DNA of 42,529 nucleotides from Acetothermia bacterium 64_32 (GTDB taxonomy: Bacteria; Bipolaricaulota; Bipolaricaulia; Bipolaricaulales; Bipolaricaulaceae): positions 1 through 42,529 of the forward strand of contig LGFI01000018.1 in NCBI GenBank assembly GCA_001508155.1, written 5' to 3'. The translations under genes and the position numbers were made by a program. Positions 1 to 6,686 of the stretch are shown here, piece after piece. The notes beneath the pieces were generated by a model. The model was not told where the DNA came from, made no database searches, and worked only from the letters and a program-made list of their open reading frames with translations. Numbering within the stretch: the first letter of the stretch is position 1; the number at the start of each line of letters is the position of its first letter.

Positions 1-97
1 GCTGACGGCTGGGGGCAAGCCTTCACCCTTGAGCCTTGAGCGACCGCCCCCGCTACCTCAGCTCGCTTAGCCAACGCTAAACAAGTACGTTTGAAAC
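1..97 (-). other. structured leftward transcript start (leader or ncRNA candidate)
   Basis: These bases lie downstream of a good leftward promoter (103-130). They contain long pairings: 1-5 with 58-62 (GCTGA/TCAGC), 11-16 with 46-51 (GGGGGC/GCCCCC), and a small hairpin 67-71 with 76-80 (TTAGC/GCTAA). No start codon with a ribosome binding site was recognised. This looks like a structured RNA or a folded 5' leader continuing out of the window. I could not match it to tmRNA, RNase P RNA, SRP RNA or 6S RNA by eye, so its identity is open. Confidence 0.35.
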
Positions 98-102
98 TGC
101 AT

Positions 103-130
103 CTTATACTGTAGCGGGAAACCTTGTCAA
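103..130 (-). promoter_or_regulatory. leftward sigma70-type promoter
   Basis: On the minus strand a perfect TTGACA (125-130) is followed after 16 bases by TATAAG (103-108). It fires leftward out of the window, divergent from pcm. The -35 box is consensus and the -10 differs at one or two positions. Confidence 0.6.
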
Positions 131-168
131 GGTTTTGGAGGGGGGCTCTTGGGGATTGGTAAGGGTGG

Positions 169-837
169 GTGTTTGGGTTTACCGTTAAGGCTGTGGCCGA
201 GGGCGAGTTCAAGGAGGCACAGGAGGCGCTCCTGGCCGAGCTCAGGGCGCTGGGCATCCGGGACGAGCGGGTCCTCTCCGCGATGGCCCGTGTACCAAGG
301 CATCTATTTGTCCCCCCGGAGCTGGTCCCCTACGCCTACGAGGATCGTCCCCTCCCCATCGGGGCCGGCCAGACCATCTCCCAGCCTTACATCGTGGCCC
401 TGTCCACTCAAGCCCTTGAGCTTTCCCCGCAAGATCGCGTGCTTGAGATCGGCACCGGCTCCGGGTATCAAGCGGCCGTCCTGGCCGAGCTCGCCGGGGA
501 GGTGTACACGGTGGAAAGGCTGCCCGAGCTTTCTCAGGCCGCCCGCAAGCGGCTGGAGGGGCTCGGCTACCGGAACATCCACTTCCGCGTGGGGGATGGG
601 ACCAAGGGCTGGCCCGAAGCGGGGCCGTTCGATGCCATCCTGGTCACCGCGGCGGCCCCCAGGGTCCCCCAGAGCCTGGTCCAGCAGCTCGCCGAGGGGG
701 GGCGGCTGGTGATCCCCATCGGGGGGCGGGAAAGCCAAACCCTGTGGCGCATGGAAAAGCGTGCCGGGCGCCTCAAGAAGGCCTACCTTTGCCCCTGCAC
801 GTTCGTGCCCCTGATCGGAGAGGAGGGATGGCGGTGA
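169..837 (+). CDS. pcm: protein-L-isoaspartate O-methyltransferase
   Basis: This 222-residue cytosolic enzyme transfers a methyl group from S-adenosylmethionine to L-isoaspartyl residues in damaged proteins, starting their repair. The family signature GQTISQPYIVA is at residues 67-77, and the SAM-binding glycine loop EIGTGSGY is at about 93-100, followed by the acidic strand VYTVER. Length fits the family. The GTG start at 169 gives the full N-terminus; GTG at 193 is an alternative. Its stop at 835-837 lies inside the first codons of the threonine aldolase gene, so the two are probably cotranscribed and translationally coupled. No convincing promoter was seen just upstream. Pcm is common in thermophiles, where spontaneous Asn/Asp damage is faster. 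Confidence 0.93.
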   Translation: MFGFTVKAVAEGEFKEAQEALLAELRALGIRDERVLSAMARVPRHLFVPPELVPYAYEDRPLPIGAGQTISQPYIVALSTQALELSPQDRVLEIGTGSGYQAAVLAELAGEVYTVERLPELSQAARKRLEGLGYRNIHFRVGDGTKGWPEAGPFDAILVTAAAPRVPQSLVQQLAEGGRLVIPIGGRESQTLWRMEKRAGRLKKAYLCPCTFVPLIGEEGWR

Positions 838-1874
838 TAGACCTGAGGTCGGATACGGTGACGGTCCCCACCCAAGGGATGCGGGCGGCCATGGCCCGCG
901 CCGAGGTGGGCGACGACGTGTATGGCGAGGATCCCACCACCAGGGAGCTTGAGGAGAAGGCGGCGGAGCTCATGGGGATGGAGGCGGCCCTGTTCGTCCC
1001 TTCGGGCACCATGGGGAACCAGGTGGCCATCGCCTGCCATACCCGTCCCGGCCAGGAGGTGGTCGTGGAGGCCACCTCCCACATCTACAACGTGGAGATG
1101 GCCACCATGGCCCGCTTCTCCGGGGTCCAGCCCCGGGTCATCTGGGGCGAGCGGGGCGTATTCTCCGCCGAGCAGCTCGTTGCCGCTTTGCACCCTGATC
1201 TCTACTACCTTGCTCCCACCGGCCTTGTGTGCCTTGAGAACACCCACAACGCCGCCGGGGGGAGAATCTGGCCCCTTCCCTGCGCCCGGGAGATCCTGGA
1301 GGTGGCCCACTCGCGGGGGATCCCGGTGCACCTTGACGGCGCCCGCGTGCTGAACGCCCAGGTGGCCACCGGAATCCCGGCCCGGGAGCTGGTCTCCGGC
1401 TTCGATTCGGTGATGTTTTGTCTCTCCAAGGGCCTGGGGTGCCCTGTGGGCTCGCTCCTTTGCGGCTCGCGGGAGTTCATCTCCGAGGCCCGCCGGGTGA
1501 GGAAGGCCATGGGCGGGGGGATGCGCCAGACCGGGATCCTGGCCGCGGCGGGCCTTTACGCCCTGGAGCACCACATCGAGCGCCTGGCCGAGGACCACGA
1601 GAACGCCAGGCTCCTTGCCGAGGGGCTTTCCCAGCTCCCGGGCCTGGCTGTGTGGCCGCCTGAGACGAACATCGTGGTGTTCGAGATCCTAAAGGGGCCG
1701 AGCGCCCAGGAGCTCTGCGCCCGCCTGAAGGGGAAGGGAGTGCTCGCCTCCCCGGCCGCCGCCGGCACCGACCCGAAGAGGATCCGCATGGTAACCCACC
1801 TTGGGATCACCCGGGAGGACATCCTCAGGACAGTTGACCTCTTGGCACGGGAACTACGCGGCCAGGATATGTGA
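828..1874 (+). CDS. ltaE: low-specificity L-threonine aldolase
   Basis: This 348-residue PLP enzyme of the beta-eliminating lyase family cleaves L-threonine or L-allo-threonine to glycine and acetaldehyde. Visible family features are the N-terminal DLRSDTVTVPT, the cofactor-contact GDDVYGEDPTT, the aspartate of HLDGAR (about 168-173) that pairs with the pyridine nitrogen, and CLSKGLG with the Schiff-base lysine at K201. The ATG at 828 has the strong ribosome binding site GAGGAGGG directly upstream and overlaps the pcm stop by 10 bases. The stop TGA falls at 1872-1874. It is expected to be cytosolic and tetrameric. Nothing is truncated. Function is secure at family level; stereo-preference cannot be read from sequence. 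Confidence 0.93.
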   Translation: MAVIDLRSDTVTVPTQGMRAAMARAEVGDDVYGEDPTTRELEEKAAELMGMEAALFVPSGTMGNQVAIACHTRPGQEVVVEATSHIYNVEMATMARFSGVQPRVIWGERGVFSAEQLVAALHPDLYYLAPTGLVCLENTHNAAGGRIWPLPCAREILEVAHSRGIPVHLDGARVLNAQVATGIPARELVSGFDSVMFCLSKGLGCPVGSLLCGSREFISEARRVRKAMGGGMRQTGILAAAGLYALEHHIERLAEDHENARLLAEGLSQLPGLAVWPPETNIVVFEILKGPSAQELCARLKGKGVLASPAAAGTDPKRIRMVTHLGITREDILRTVDLLARELRGQDM

Positions 1875-1957
1875 AAAAACCCCGCTTGCGGCTTCCGGAG
1901 TGTCCTCGCTCCCACGCCCGTACGGACGTAGCCTGCACAACGAAGGGAGCGGTTAAG

Positions 1958-2692
1958 ATGTTCTATAAAGCTCTTGGGGGGTTGCTTTTGGTGGGGGTGG
2001 TGGCCTGGGGGGCGGGGTTGGAGGTGAACTCCGGGGCCCACCTCTCCTTTGCCACCCTCTCGGACCTCAGCCGGTTCATCTACCTGGTCAACAACACCAT
2101 CGGGTTTGTGGAGCAGCCACCGGTGGAGGGCGATGTGCCGCGCCTTCCCGACATGAGGTCCGGGATGGGGGCTTCCCTTGGGGAATGCCTGGGGGAGGGG
2201 TTGAAATGGGGGCTGCGGGCGGAGCTCGCAGGCTGGGGGACCGGGACCGAGGGCACCTGGACGCGGGATGGATCATCGTTTGACGTCTCGCTATCCCTCG
2301 AGGTGGGGTTCGTGGCCCTGGAGGCGCAGCTGGTACTGGAGGTGGTGCCCGAGCTTTTCAGCCTTGGGCTTTCCGGGGGCTGGGGATGGGGGAAGCTTGA
2401 TTACGCCTGTTCTTTTGAGCTTCCCACCGACTGGGAGATCCCGTTTGAGCCGCCTGCCGGAAGCGGGGTCTACCAGGCCAGCGGGCCGGTGGGCAGGGCC
2501 TATGCCCGGGTGAAGCTGCCGGTTTTCTCCCCCCTTTACTTTGGGTTTGAGTTCGGGGTGCGCATGGTGGGTTTGGGGACGCCGGTGGCGGAGGGGGTCC
2601 CCCTCGATCTGGACGGGGATGGCCAGGGAGAGGGGTTGGATCTCTCCGGGTTCTGGCTCGGGCTGTCGCTGGGGCTTGACTTGGAGCTTTGA
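1958..2692 (+). CDS. secreted barrel-like protein of unknown function
   Basis: A 244-residue protein with a clear Sec signal peptide (MFYKALGG, then a hydrophobic stretch ending AWGAG). The rest is rich in Gly and alternating aromatic/hydrophobic residues, with strand-like segments such as VSLSLEVGFVALEAQLVLEVV and YFGFEFGVRMV, as in small outer-membrane beta-barrels. No named family was recognised. A further in-frame GTG at 1871 overlaps the aldolase stop, but the ATG at 1958 has the ribosome site AAGGGAG and begins exactly at the signal peptide, so it is preferred. It precedes three PKD lipoproteins by 9 bases and probably belongs to the same envelope gene set. The 83-base gap before it holds no clear terminator. 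Confidence 0.6.
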   Translation: MFYKALGGLLLVGVVAWGAGLEVNSGAHLSFATLSDLSRFIYLVNNTIGFVEQPPVEGDVPRLPDMRSGMGASLGECLGEGLKWGLRAELAGWGTGTEGTWTRDGSSFDVSLSLEVGFVALEAQLVLEVVPELFSLGLSGGWGWGKLDYACSFELPTDWEIPFEPPAGSGVYQASGPVGRAYARVKLPVFSPLYFGFEFGVRMVGLGTPVAEGVPLDLDGDGQGEGLDLSGFWLGLSLGLDLEL

Positions 2693-2701
2693 AGGAGGGG
2701 G

Positions 2702-3349
2702 ATGGCCATGCGGTGGAAGGCGATTTTGACAATGGGGATCGGGATCTTTGCGCTTCTCCTTTCGGGATGTGTGGGCAGGCTCGAGATGAAAGCCCCCGAG
2801 GCCCTGTTTGCCTTAAGGCCGGCGGAGGGGACCGCCCCCCTCACCGTGACCTGTGATGGCTCCCTCTCCTACGACGAGGACGGCAAGATCGTGGAATACA
2901 TCTGGGACTTCGGCGACGGGACCATGGGCCTGGGGCCCATCGTCTCCCATACCTACCAGACCGGGGGCACCTACCGGGTACTCCTCCAGGTCTACGACGA
3001 CCAGGGGCTGTCGGACCAGCGGGAGGCCCGGGTGAAGGTGGACTTCCCCCCCCCGGTGGCCAGCTTCTCCTACACCCCTTGGCGCCCTGGGGCCGGGGAG
3101 CTGATCCGGTTCGACGCAAGCGAGTCCGAAAGCCCCAACGGCAAGATCGTGGAATACCGCTGGTCGTTCGGGGACGGGGAGTGGACCACCGGCCAGGTGG
3201 TGGAGCACCGCTACTGGTACGGCGGGGGGTATCCGGTCACCCTCACGGTCACCGACGAGGCGGGCCAGCAGGATTCCGTAACCCAGGTCATCGAGATCCA
3301 GGGCGGGCCCGGCTGCTACACGCCGGAGGGAGGAGCAGATGAACTCTAA
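2702..3349 (+). CDS. PKD-domain lipoprotein 1
   Basis: A 215-residue predicted lipoprotein. The signal peptide ends in LLLSGC, with lipidated Cys23. Two PKD (polycystic kidney disease-type) beta-sandwich domains follow, marked by YIWDFGDG at about 67-73 and YRWSFGDG at about 152-159, each with the usual H-T/R-Y and VxLxVTD strands. PKD domains are extracellular binding or spacer modules; no catalytic domain is present. The ribosome site GAAGGAGG precedes the ATG at 2702; a second ATG two codons on is possible. The C-terminus carries GGPGC near its end, resembling the Gly/Cys tails of the next two proteins. It overlaps the next start by 11 bases, so the three lipoproteins are presumably coexpressed. 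Confidence 0.8.
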   Translation: MAMRWKAILTMGIGIFALLLSGCVGRLEMKAPEALFALRPAEGTAPLTVTCDGSLSYDEDGKIVEYIWDFGDGTMGLGPIVSHTYQTGGTYRVLLQVYDDQGLSDQREARVKVDFPPPVASFSYTPWRPGAGELIRFDASESESPNGKIVEYRWSFGDGEWTTGQVVEHRYWYGGGYPVTLTVTDEAGQQDSVTQVIEIQGGPGCYTPEGGADEL

Positions 3350-4082
3350 CCGCAGAGGCCACCTAAAGCAGGGAGGGCTTTTGGGCCGCCAAGGCACCAA
3401 GGCACCAAGGGTGCACACCTTACATGTGCTCCATGGCTTGTGGCTTGGTGGCTTTAAGGCAAAAAGAAGGCTTGTATTGGGGGTGCTCTTTGGGTTGCTC
3501 TTTGCGCTGTGGGGCTGCAGTCCAGAGACGGGGCCGCAAAGCGGGCCGGTGGCCCGCATCCTGGCCCAGCCCACCCAGGGGCAGGTGCCCCTCACGGTGG
3601 CATTCGACGGAAGCAGCTCCTACGATCCCCAAGGGGAGATCACGGACTTCTACTGGGATTTCGGGGACGAAAGCCCGGTACTCCGGGGGGAGCAGGTGGA
3701 GCATACCTACGAGCGGTCCGGGGAGTTCGTGGTGACGCTGGTGGTGGTGGGTCCATCCGGCACCGGGCGGGGGACCGCCATCATCCGCGTCCTCAACAAC
3801 CCCCCCATCGCCAGCTTCAGCTTCTCTCCCCAGGATCCCTTCCAGGACGAGCAGGTGACGTTTGATGCCTCCCCCTCCTACGACCCGGACGGGGAGATCG
3901 TAAGCTGGGAGTGGGACTTCGGCGACGGTGGAACTGCCGAAGGCGAGGTGGTAGACCATACGTTCACCACCCCCGGGGACTTCACGGTGATCCTCACCGT
4001 CACGGATGACTCGGGCGCCCAGGCGACCACAAGCCGCAGGGTGACCGTGGAGGAGTGCATAGGAGGCCATTGCGGAAGGTGA
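3339..4082 (+). CDS. PKD-domain lipoprotein 2, with repeat-derived N-terminus
   Basis: A predicted lipoprotein with two PKD domains (YWDFGDE, then WEWDFGDG) and a Cys-containing tail, ECIGGHCGR. The lipobox reads FALWGC, but it sits about 60 residues from the ATG at 3339, far beyond a normal signal peptide. The intervening codons match an imperfect inverted-repeat element (about 3345-3460) built on GGCACCAAGG units. The ATG at 3339 has an excellent ribosome site (GGAGGGAGGAG) and overlaps the previous stop, so it looks like the ancestral start, with the element inserted in frame afterwards. A GTG at 3426 would give a sensible signal peptide (MLHGLWLGGFKAKRR then hydrophobic), and a TTG at 3477 has AGAAGG upstream. 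The working start is therefore uncertain; the domain assignment is not. Confidence 0.75.
   Translation: MNSNRRGHLKQGGLLGRQGTKAPRVHTLHVLHGLWLGGFKAKRRLVLGVLFGLLFALWGCSPETGPQSGPVARILAQPTQGQVPLTVAFDGSSSYDPQGEITDFYWDFGDESPVLRGEQVEHTYERSGEFVVTLVVVGPSGTGRGTAIIRVLNNPPIASFSFSPQDPFQDEQVTFDASPSYDPDGEIVSWEWDFGDGGTAEGEVVDHTFTTPGDFTVILTVTDDSGAQATTSRRVTVEECIGGHCGR
3345..3460 (+). repeat. imperfect inverted-repeat element of the CCAAGGCACCAAGG type
   Basis: Directly after the ATG of PKD lipoprotein 2 the DNA reads AACCGCAGAGG, then GCCGCCAAGGCACCAAGGC with tandem GGCACCAAG units. The left arm at 3385-3400 pairs imperfectly with the right arm at 3438-3452 (TTGTGGCTTGGTGGC), and an inner stem joins 3413-3417 (GCACA) with 3425-3429 (TGTGC). 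Elements of this look recur between genes in many environmental bacterial genomes; that is recalled knowledge, not a search. Only one copy was seen in this window. Confidence 0.6.
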
Positions 4083-4106
4083 TGGAGCGTCCGCTTCCTC
4101 TTTTTC

Positions 4107-4138
4107 GCCCCCTGCCCCTCGGGCAGGGGGCTTTATTT
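4107..4138 (+). terminator. rho-independent terminator
   Basis: A perfect 11-base-pair stem (4107-4117 with 4121-4131, loop CTC) is followed by TTTATTT. It lies 24 bases after PKD lipoprotein 2 and should end or attenuate that transcript before the third lipoprotein. Confidence 0.85.
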
Positions 4139-4189
4139 GGGGTTGCGACCGGGGCCGGCTTGGGCGAACCTTCCGGGCGGAGGGAGACG

Positions 4190-4846
4190 ATGAGAAGATC
4201 GGTCGCGGTTTTCCTCTTGACGGGGGTGCTCCTCTTGGGAGGTTGTATCGAGCCCACAGGGCTCCGGGCGGTGATCGACTCCACCCACAAGCCCAGCCAG
4301 GGGGTGATATGGCTGCAGGACTACCCGGCCGAGGTGACCTTCGACGCAAGCAGGTCCACCGGCGAGATCATAAGCTACCGGTGGACGGTCTTGGACGAGG
4401 AGGGGGAGGAGCTCGCCTCCAGCACCGAGGAGGAGTTCACCTACCAGTTCGATTACGGTCGCTATCTCGTCCGGCTTGAGGTCACCGGCTTCGGCCTTGA
4501 GACCGACGAGGCACAGGTGGAGGTGGTCGCCAACAAGCCCCCGGTGGCGGTCATCTCCTATGCCCGCAAGGACGCAATGGCGGGCGAGGAAATCACCTTC
4601 AGGGCCGATGATTCTCACGATCCGGACGGTTCCATTGTCGAATACCTGTGGGATTTCGGCGATGGGAGCCGGGAGACCACCGAGGAACCAGAGGTTACAC
4701 ACACGTATGAAGAGGAGGACCTCCCCCCCGGGGAGAGCCGTTGGCAGTTCACTGTTACCCTTGTTGTAATCGACGATCTGGGAGGTATTTCGGAGCCTCC
4801 TTATAGGCACGAGATTTGGATTTATGGTGGGTGTTGTGGGCATTGA
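4190..4846 (+). CDS. PKD-domain lipoprotein 3
   Basis: A 218-residue predicted lipoprotein: the signal peptide MRRSVAVFLLTGVLLLGGC gives lipidated Cys19. Two beta-sandwich repeats follow. The first is degenerate (YRWTVLDEEG, without the FGDG motif) and the second is a canonical PKD domain (YLWDFGDG, then THTYEEED and FTVTLVVIDD). The C-terminus ends GGCCGH, again a short Gly/Cys/His tail like its two upstream paralogues. The ATG at 4190 follows the ribosome site GGAGGGAGA. It is separated from lipoprotein 2 by a strong terminator, so it may have separate or reduced transcription. The 3' end overlaps the next gene by 23 bases. Function is unknown; the triplet probably arose by duplication. Confidence 0.78.
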   Translation: MRRSVAVFLLTGVLLLGGCIEPTGLRAVIDSTHKPSQGVIWLQDYPAEVTFDASRSTGEIISYRWTVLDEEGEELASSTEEEFTYQFDYGRYLVRLEVTGFGLETDEAQVEVVANKPPVAVISYARKDAMAGEEITFRADDSHDPDGSIVEYLWDFGDGSRETTEEPEVTHTYEEEDLPPGESRWQFTVTLVVIDDLGGISEPPYRHEIWIYGGCCGH

Positions 4847-5804
4847 GCTTCATGTTCCCGACATCGAGCGGGAGCTGGCCGAGCTTGTCAGGCAGATCCC
4901 CCGGGGGCGGGTGACCACCTATCGGGCGCTGGCCGAGGCGTTGGGGGATCCCGGGGCGGCCAGGTTCGTGGGGGAGTGGCTGATGGGGCCCGGGGCCGAA
5001 GGGCTCCCGGTGCACCGGGTGGTGCACGCCTCGGGCGATGTGGGCAGGTTTGCCTTCGGCACCTGGGAGGAGAAGGCGAACCTGCTTTCGGCCGAGGGGG
5101 TGCAGGTGGTGGGGAGGAGGGTCTCGCCCCTGCCCCGCTACTTCTTCTGGGATTTTAAGGGAAGCCGCCCCCTGGCCGCCCTCCGGGCCGAGCAGGAGGA
5201 GCTTTCCCGAAAAGCGATCATCTCCCCCCTGCCCCCGGTGGAGCGGGTGGCCGGGCTCGATGTGGCCTACCGGGACGGGGTGGCGGTGGCGGCCCTGGTG
5301 CTCTGCGAAAAAGACGGGGAGGCCCTGGATTTTGTGACCGCGGAGGTCCCGGTTCGGTTCCCCTACATCCCCACCTACCTCACCTGGCGGGAGCTCCCTT
5401 GCTATCTTGCCGCCATCCGGAAGGCGGAGGAAGCAGGCCTTAGGGCCGACGTTTACCTGGTGGACGGAAACGGCATCCTGCACCCAAGGAGGATCGGGAT
5501 TGCCACCCACCTCGGGGTGATCTTGGACCTGCCCACGGTGGGGGTGGCCAAGCGGCGCCTGTGTGGGGAGGTGAATACCGAGGGGATGGTGGTGGGGGAG
5601 TGGCGGCCGGTGGTGCTCGAGGGGGACACCGTGGGGGCGGCGGTGCGTACCGGGAGGAACCGAACTCTCTTCGTCTCCCCCGGGCATCGGGCGGACCTGG
5701 AAAGCAGCGTGGAGCTGACCTTGAGCTTGGTGCGGGAGCACCCCTTGCCCGAGCCCTTGAGGTGGGCGCACGAGCTCGCCGGCGAGGCCGCCAGCCTTTT
5801 TTGA
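4824..5804 (+). CDS. alkyltransferase-like domain fused to endonuclease V
   Basis: This 326-residue protein joins two DNA-repair modules. Residues about 10-108 resemble the O6-alkylguanine-DNA alkyltransferase DNA-binding domain (PRGRVTTYRALAEALG, then an AARFVG arginine-finger-like helix). The alkyl-acceptor PCHR is PVHR here, with Val63 in place of Cys, so it should bind lesions without repairing them, as ATL proteins do. Residues about 115-325 are endonuclease V, which nicks near deaminated bases such as inosine; they show VAGLDVAY (D146), YIPTYLTWRE (E190), VDGNG (D214) and HPRRIG, VGVAKRRL (K243) and SPGHR. A similar AGT-EndoV fusion is known from Ferroplasma. The start may be the ATG at 4824 or a GTG at 4836. 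It overlaps PKD lipoprotein 3, probably by genome compaction rather than a functional link. Confidence 0.88.
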   Translation: MVGVVGIELHVPDIERELAELVRQIPRGRVTTYRALAEALGDPGAARFVGEWLMGPGAEGLPVHRVVHASGDVGRFAFGTWEEKANLLSAEGVQVVGRRVSPLPRYFFWDFKGSRPLAALRAEQEELSRKAIISPLPPVERVAGLDVAYRDGVAVAALVLCEKDGEALDFVTAEVPVRFPYIPTYLTWRELPCYLAAIRKAEEAGLRADVYLVDGNGILHPRRIGIATHLGVILDLPTVGVAKRRLCGEVNTEGMVVGEWRPVVLEGDTVGAAVRTGRNRTLFVSPGHRADLESSVELTLSLVREHPLPEPLRWAHELAGEAASLF

Positions 5805-5807
5805 GCC

Positions 5808-5835
5808 TTGTGGGGACAGGGGAAGTCCGTAAAAT
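5808..5835 (+). promoter_or_regulatory. promoter of the thiamine operon
   Basis: TTGTGG (5808-5813), 16 bases, TAAAAT (5830-5835). Transcription would begin at about the first bases of the TPP aptamer, which fits a riboswitch-headed operon. Confidence 0.5.
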
Positions 5836-5837
5836 AG

Positions 5838-5931
5838 CCTCTGGGGTAACCGGGGGAGCTCAAGCAGGGCTGAGAGGAGGCGGAGGCCTCGACCCCTGGA
5901 ACCTGACCTGGGTAATGCCAGCGTAGGGAGG
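5838..5931 (+). promoter_or_regulatory. TPP riboswitch (THI element)
   Basis: The conserved thiamine pyrophosphate aptamer is plain: GGGGT (5843-5847), the P3 stem AGCTC/GGGCT, the pyrimidine-sensing CTGAGAG, ACCCC closing P2, then ACCTGACCTGGGTAATGCC and AGCGTAGGGA forming P4/P5 and the pyrophosphate pocket. It lies 120 bases before thiamine pyrophosphokinase and the thiBPQ-type importer, so bound TPP should reduce their expression. No oligo-T terminator is visible downstream. The segment GGTTACCC (5931-5938) is the exact complement of GGGTAACC (5844-5851), giving an alternative pairing that would disrupt P2. Confidence 0.96.
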
Positions 5932-6050
5932 GTTACCCACAAGCCGGCCTTGCCCTCGTCTGTGTTCTCCCCGGAGTGCCCCAACCCTGTGGAGGTGTGG
6001 GTGGATGGGCTTCCGCCCCGCCTTCCCGCAGCGTTTTGGGGGTGGGGTCT

Positions 6051-6686
6051 ATGGAGGGTAGCGTCGTCATCGTGGCGGGAGGGGACCTCCCCTGCCCGGA
6101 GGGGCTCAAGGCGGTGGCGAAAAGGGCCGGGCTGGTGGTGGCGGTCGACGGGGGCCTTTCAAGGGCCCGGGCCGTCGGCATCCCCGTCCACGTCTTGGTG
6201 GGGGACCTGGACTCGTTGCAGGAAACCCCCTTGCCTCCAGGGCTCAAGGTGCTTAAACACCCCGCCGAAAAGGACGCCACCGACCTGGAACTCGCCCTGG
6301 ATTACGCTGTGGGCCTTTCGCCCAGGGAACTTCACCTCTTCGGGGCCCTGGGGAAAAGGCTCGATCACACCTTGGCCAATCTGAACCTCCTTGAGCGCTA
6401 CCAGATCCCGATAACCATCCACCACGGCCGGGAGACCCTGTACGCGGTGTCGGGGGAGCTCGTGCTGGGGGCCGCCCGGGTTGGGGACCGGGTGTCCCTG
6501 ATCCCGCTTTCCTCTAGTGTCACAGGAGTGCACACCCAGGGCCTCCGCTACCCTTTGACGGGCGGAACGCTTAAGCGTGCCTCAAGCCGGGGGGTATCCA
6601 ACGAGGTGACTTCCCTCCCCTGCTGGATCGAGCTTGAGGCGGGGCGGCTTTTGGTGATCCACGCGCAAGAAAGGAGGCAGGCATGA
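6051..6686 (+). CDS. thiN: thiamine pyrophosphokinase
   Basis: This 211-residue cytosolic enzyme transfers pyrophosphate from ATP to thiamine, making TPP directly. Family motifs are AVDGGLSRA (about 31-39), the metal-binding GDLDS (51-55), DATDLELA (75-82) and GKRLDHTLAN (101-110); the C-terminal beta domain contains the thiamine-site region. The ATG at 6051 is preferred over an in-frame ATG at 5976 because family proteins begin at this point and a purine-rich GGGGGTGGGG precedes it. It is the first gene after the TPP riboswitch, and its stop overlaps the thiB start (ATGA at 6683). Its product is the ligand of the switch, closing a feedback loop. Confidence 0.93.
   Translation: MEGSVVIVAGGDLPCPEGLKAVAKRAGLVVAVDGGLSRARAVGIPVHVLVGDLDSLQETPLPPGLKVLKHPAEKDATDLELALDYAVGLSPRELHLFGALGKRLDHTLANLNLLERYQIPITIHHGRETLYAVSGELVLGAARVGDRVSLIPLSSSVTGVHTQGLRYPLTGGTLKRASSRGVSNEVTSLPCWIELEAGRLLVIHAQERRQA

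Noticed and set aside
91-110. Possible rightward promoter TTGAAA ... TATACT before pcm
   Set aside because: The boxes are only 8 bases apart; the same region is better explained by the leftward promoter at 103-130.
1871-1957. Start of the barrel-like protein at GTG 1871
   Set aside because: It would place a 29-residue polar stretch with cysteines before the signal peptide; the ATG at 1958 has a ribosome site and begins the signal peptide.
4755-5984. A 409-residue open frame opposite the ATL-EndoV gene
   Set aside because: It covers the whole fusion gene and the TPP riboswitch in antisense and has no family signature.
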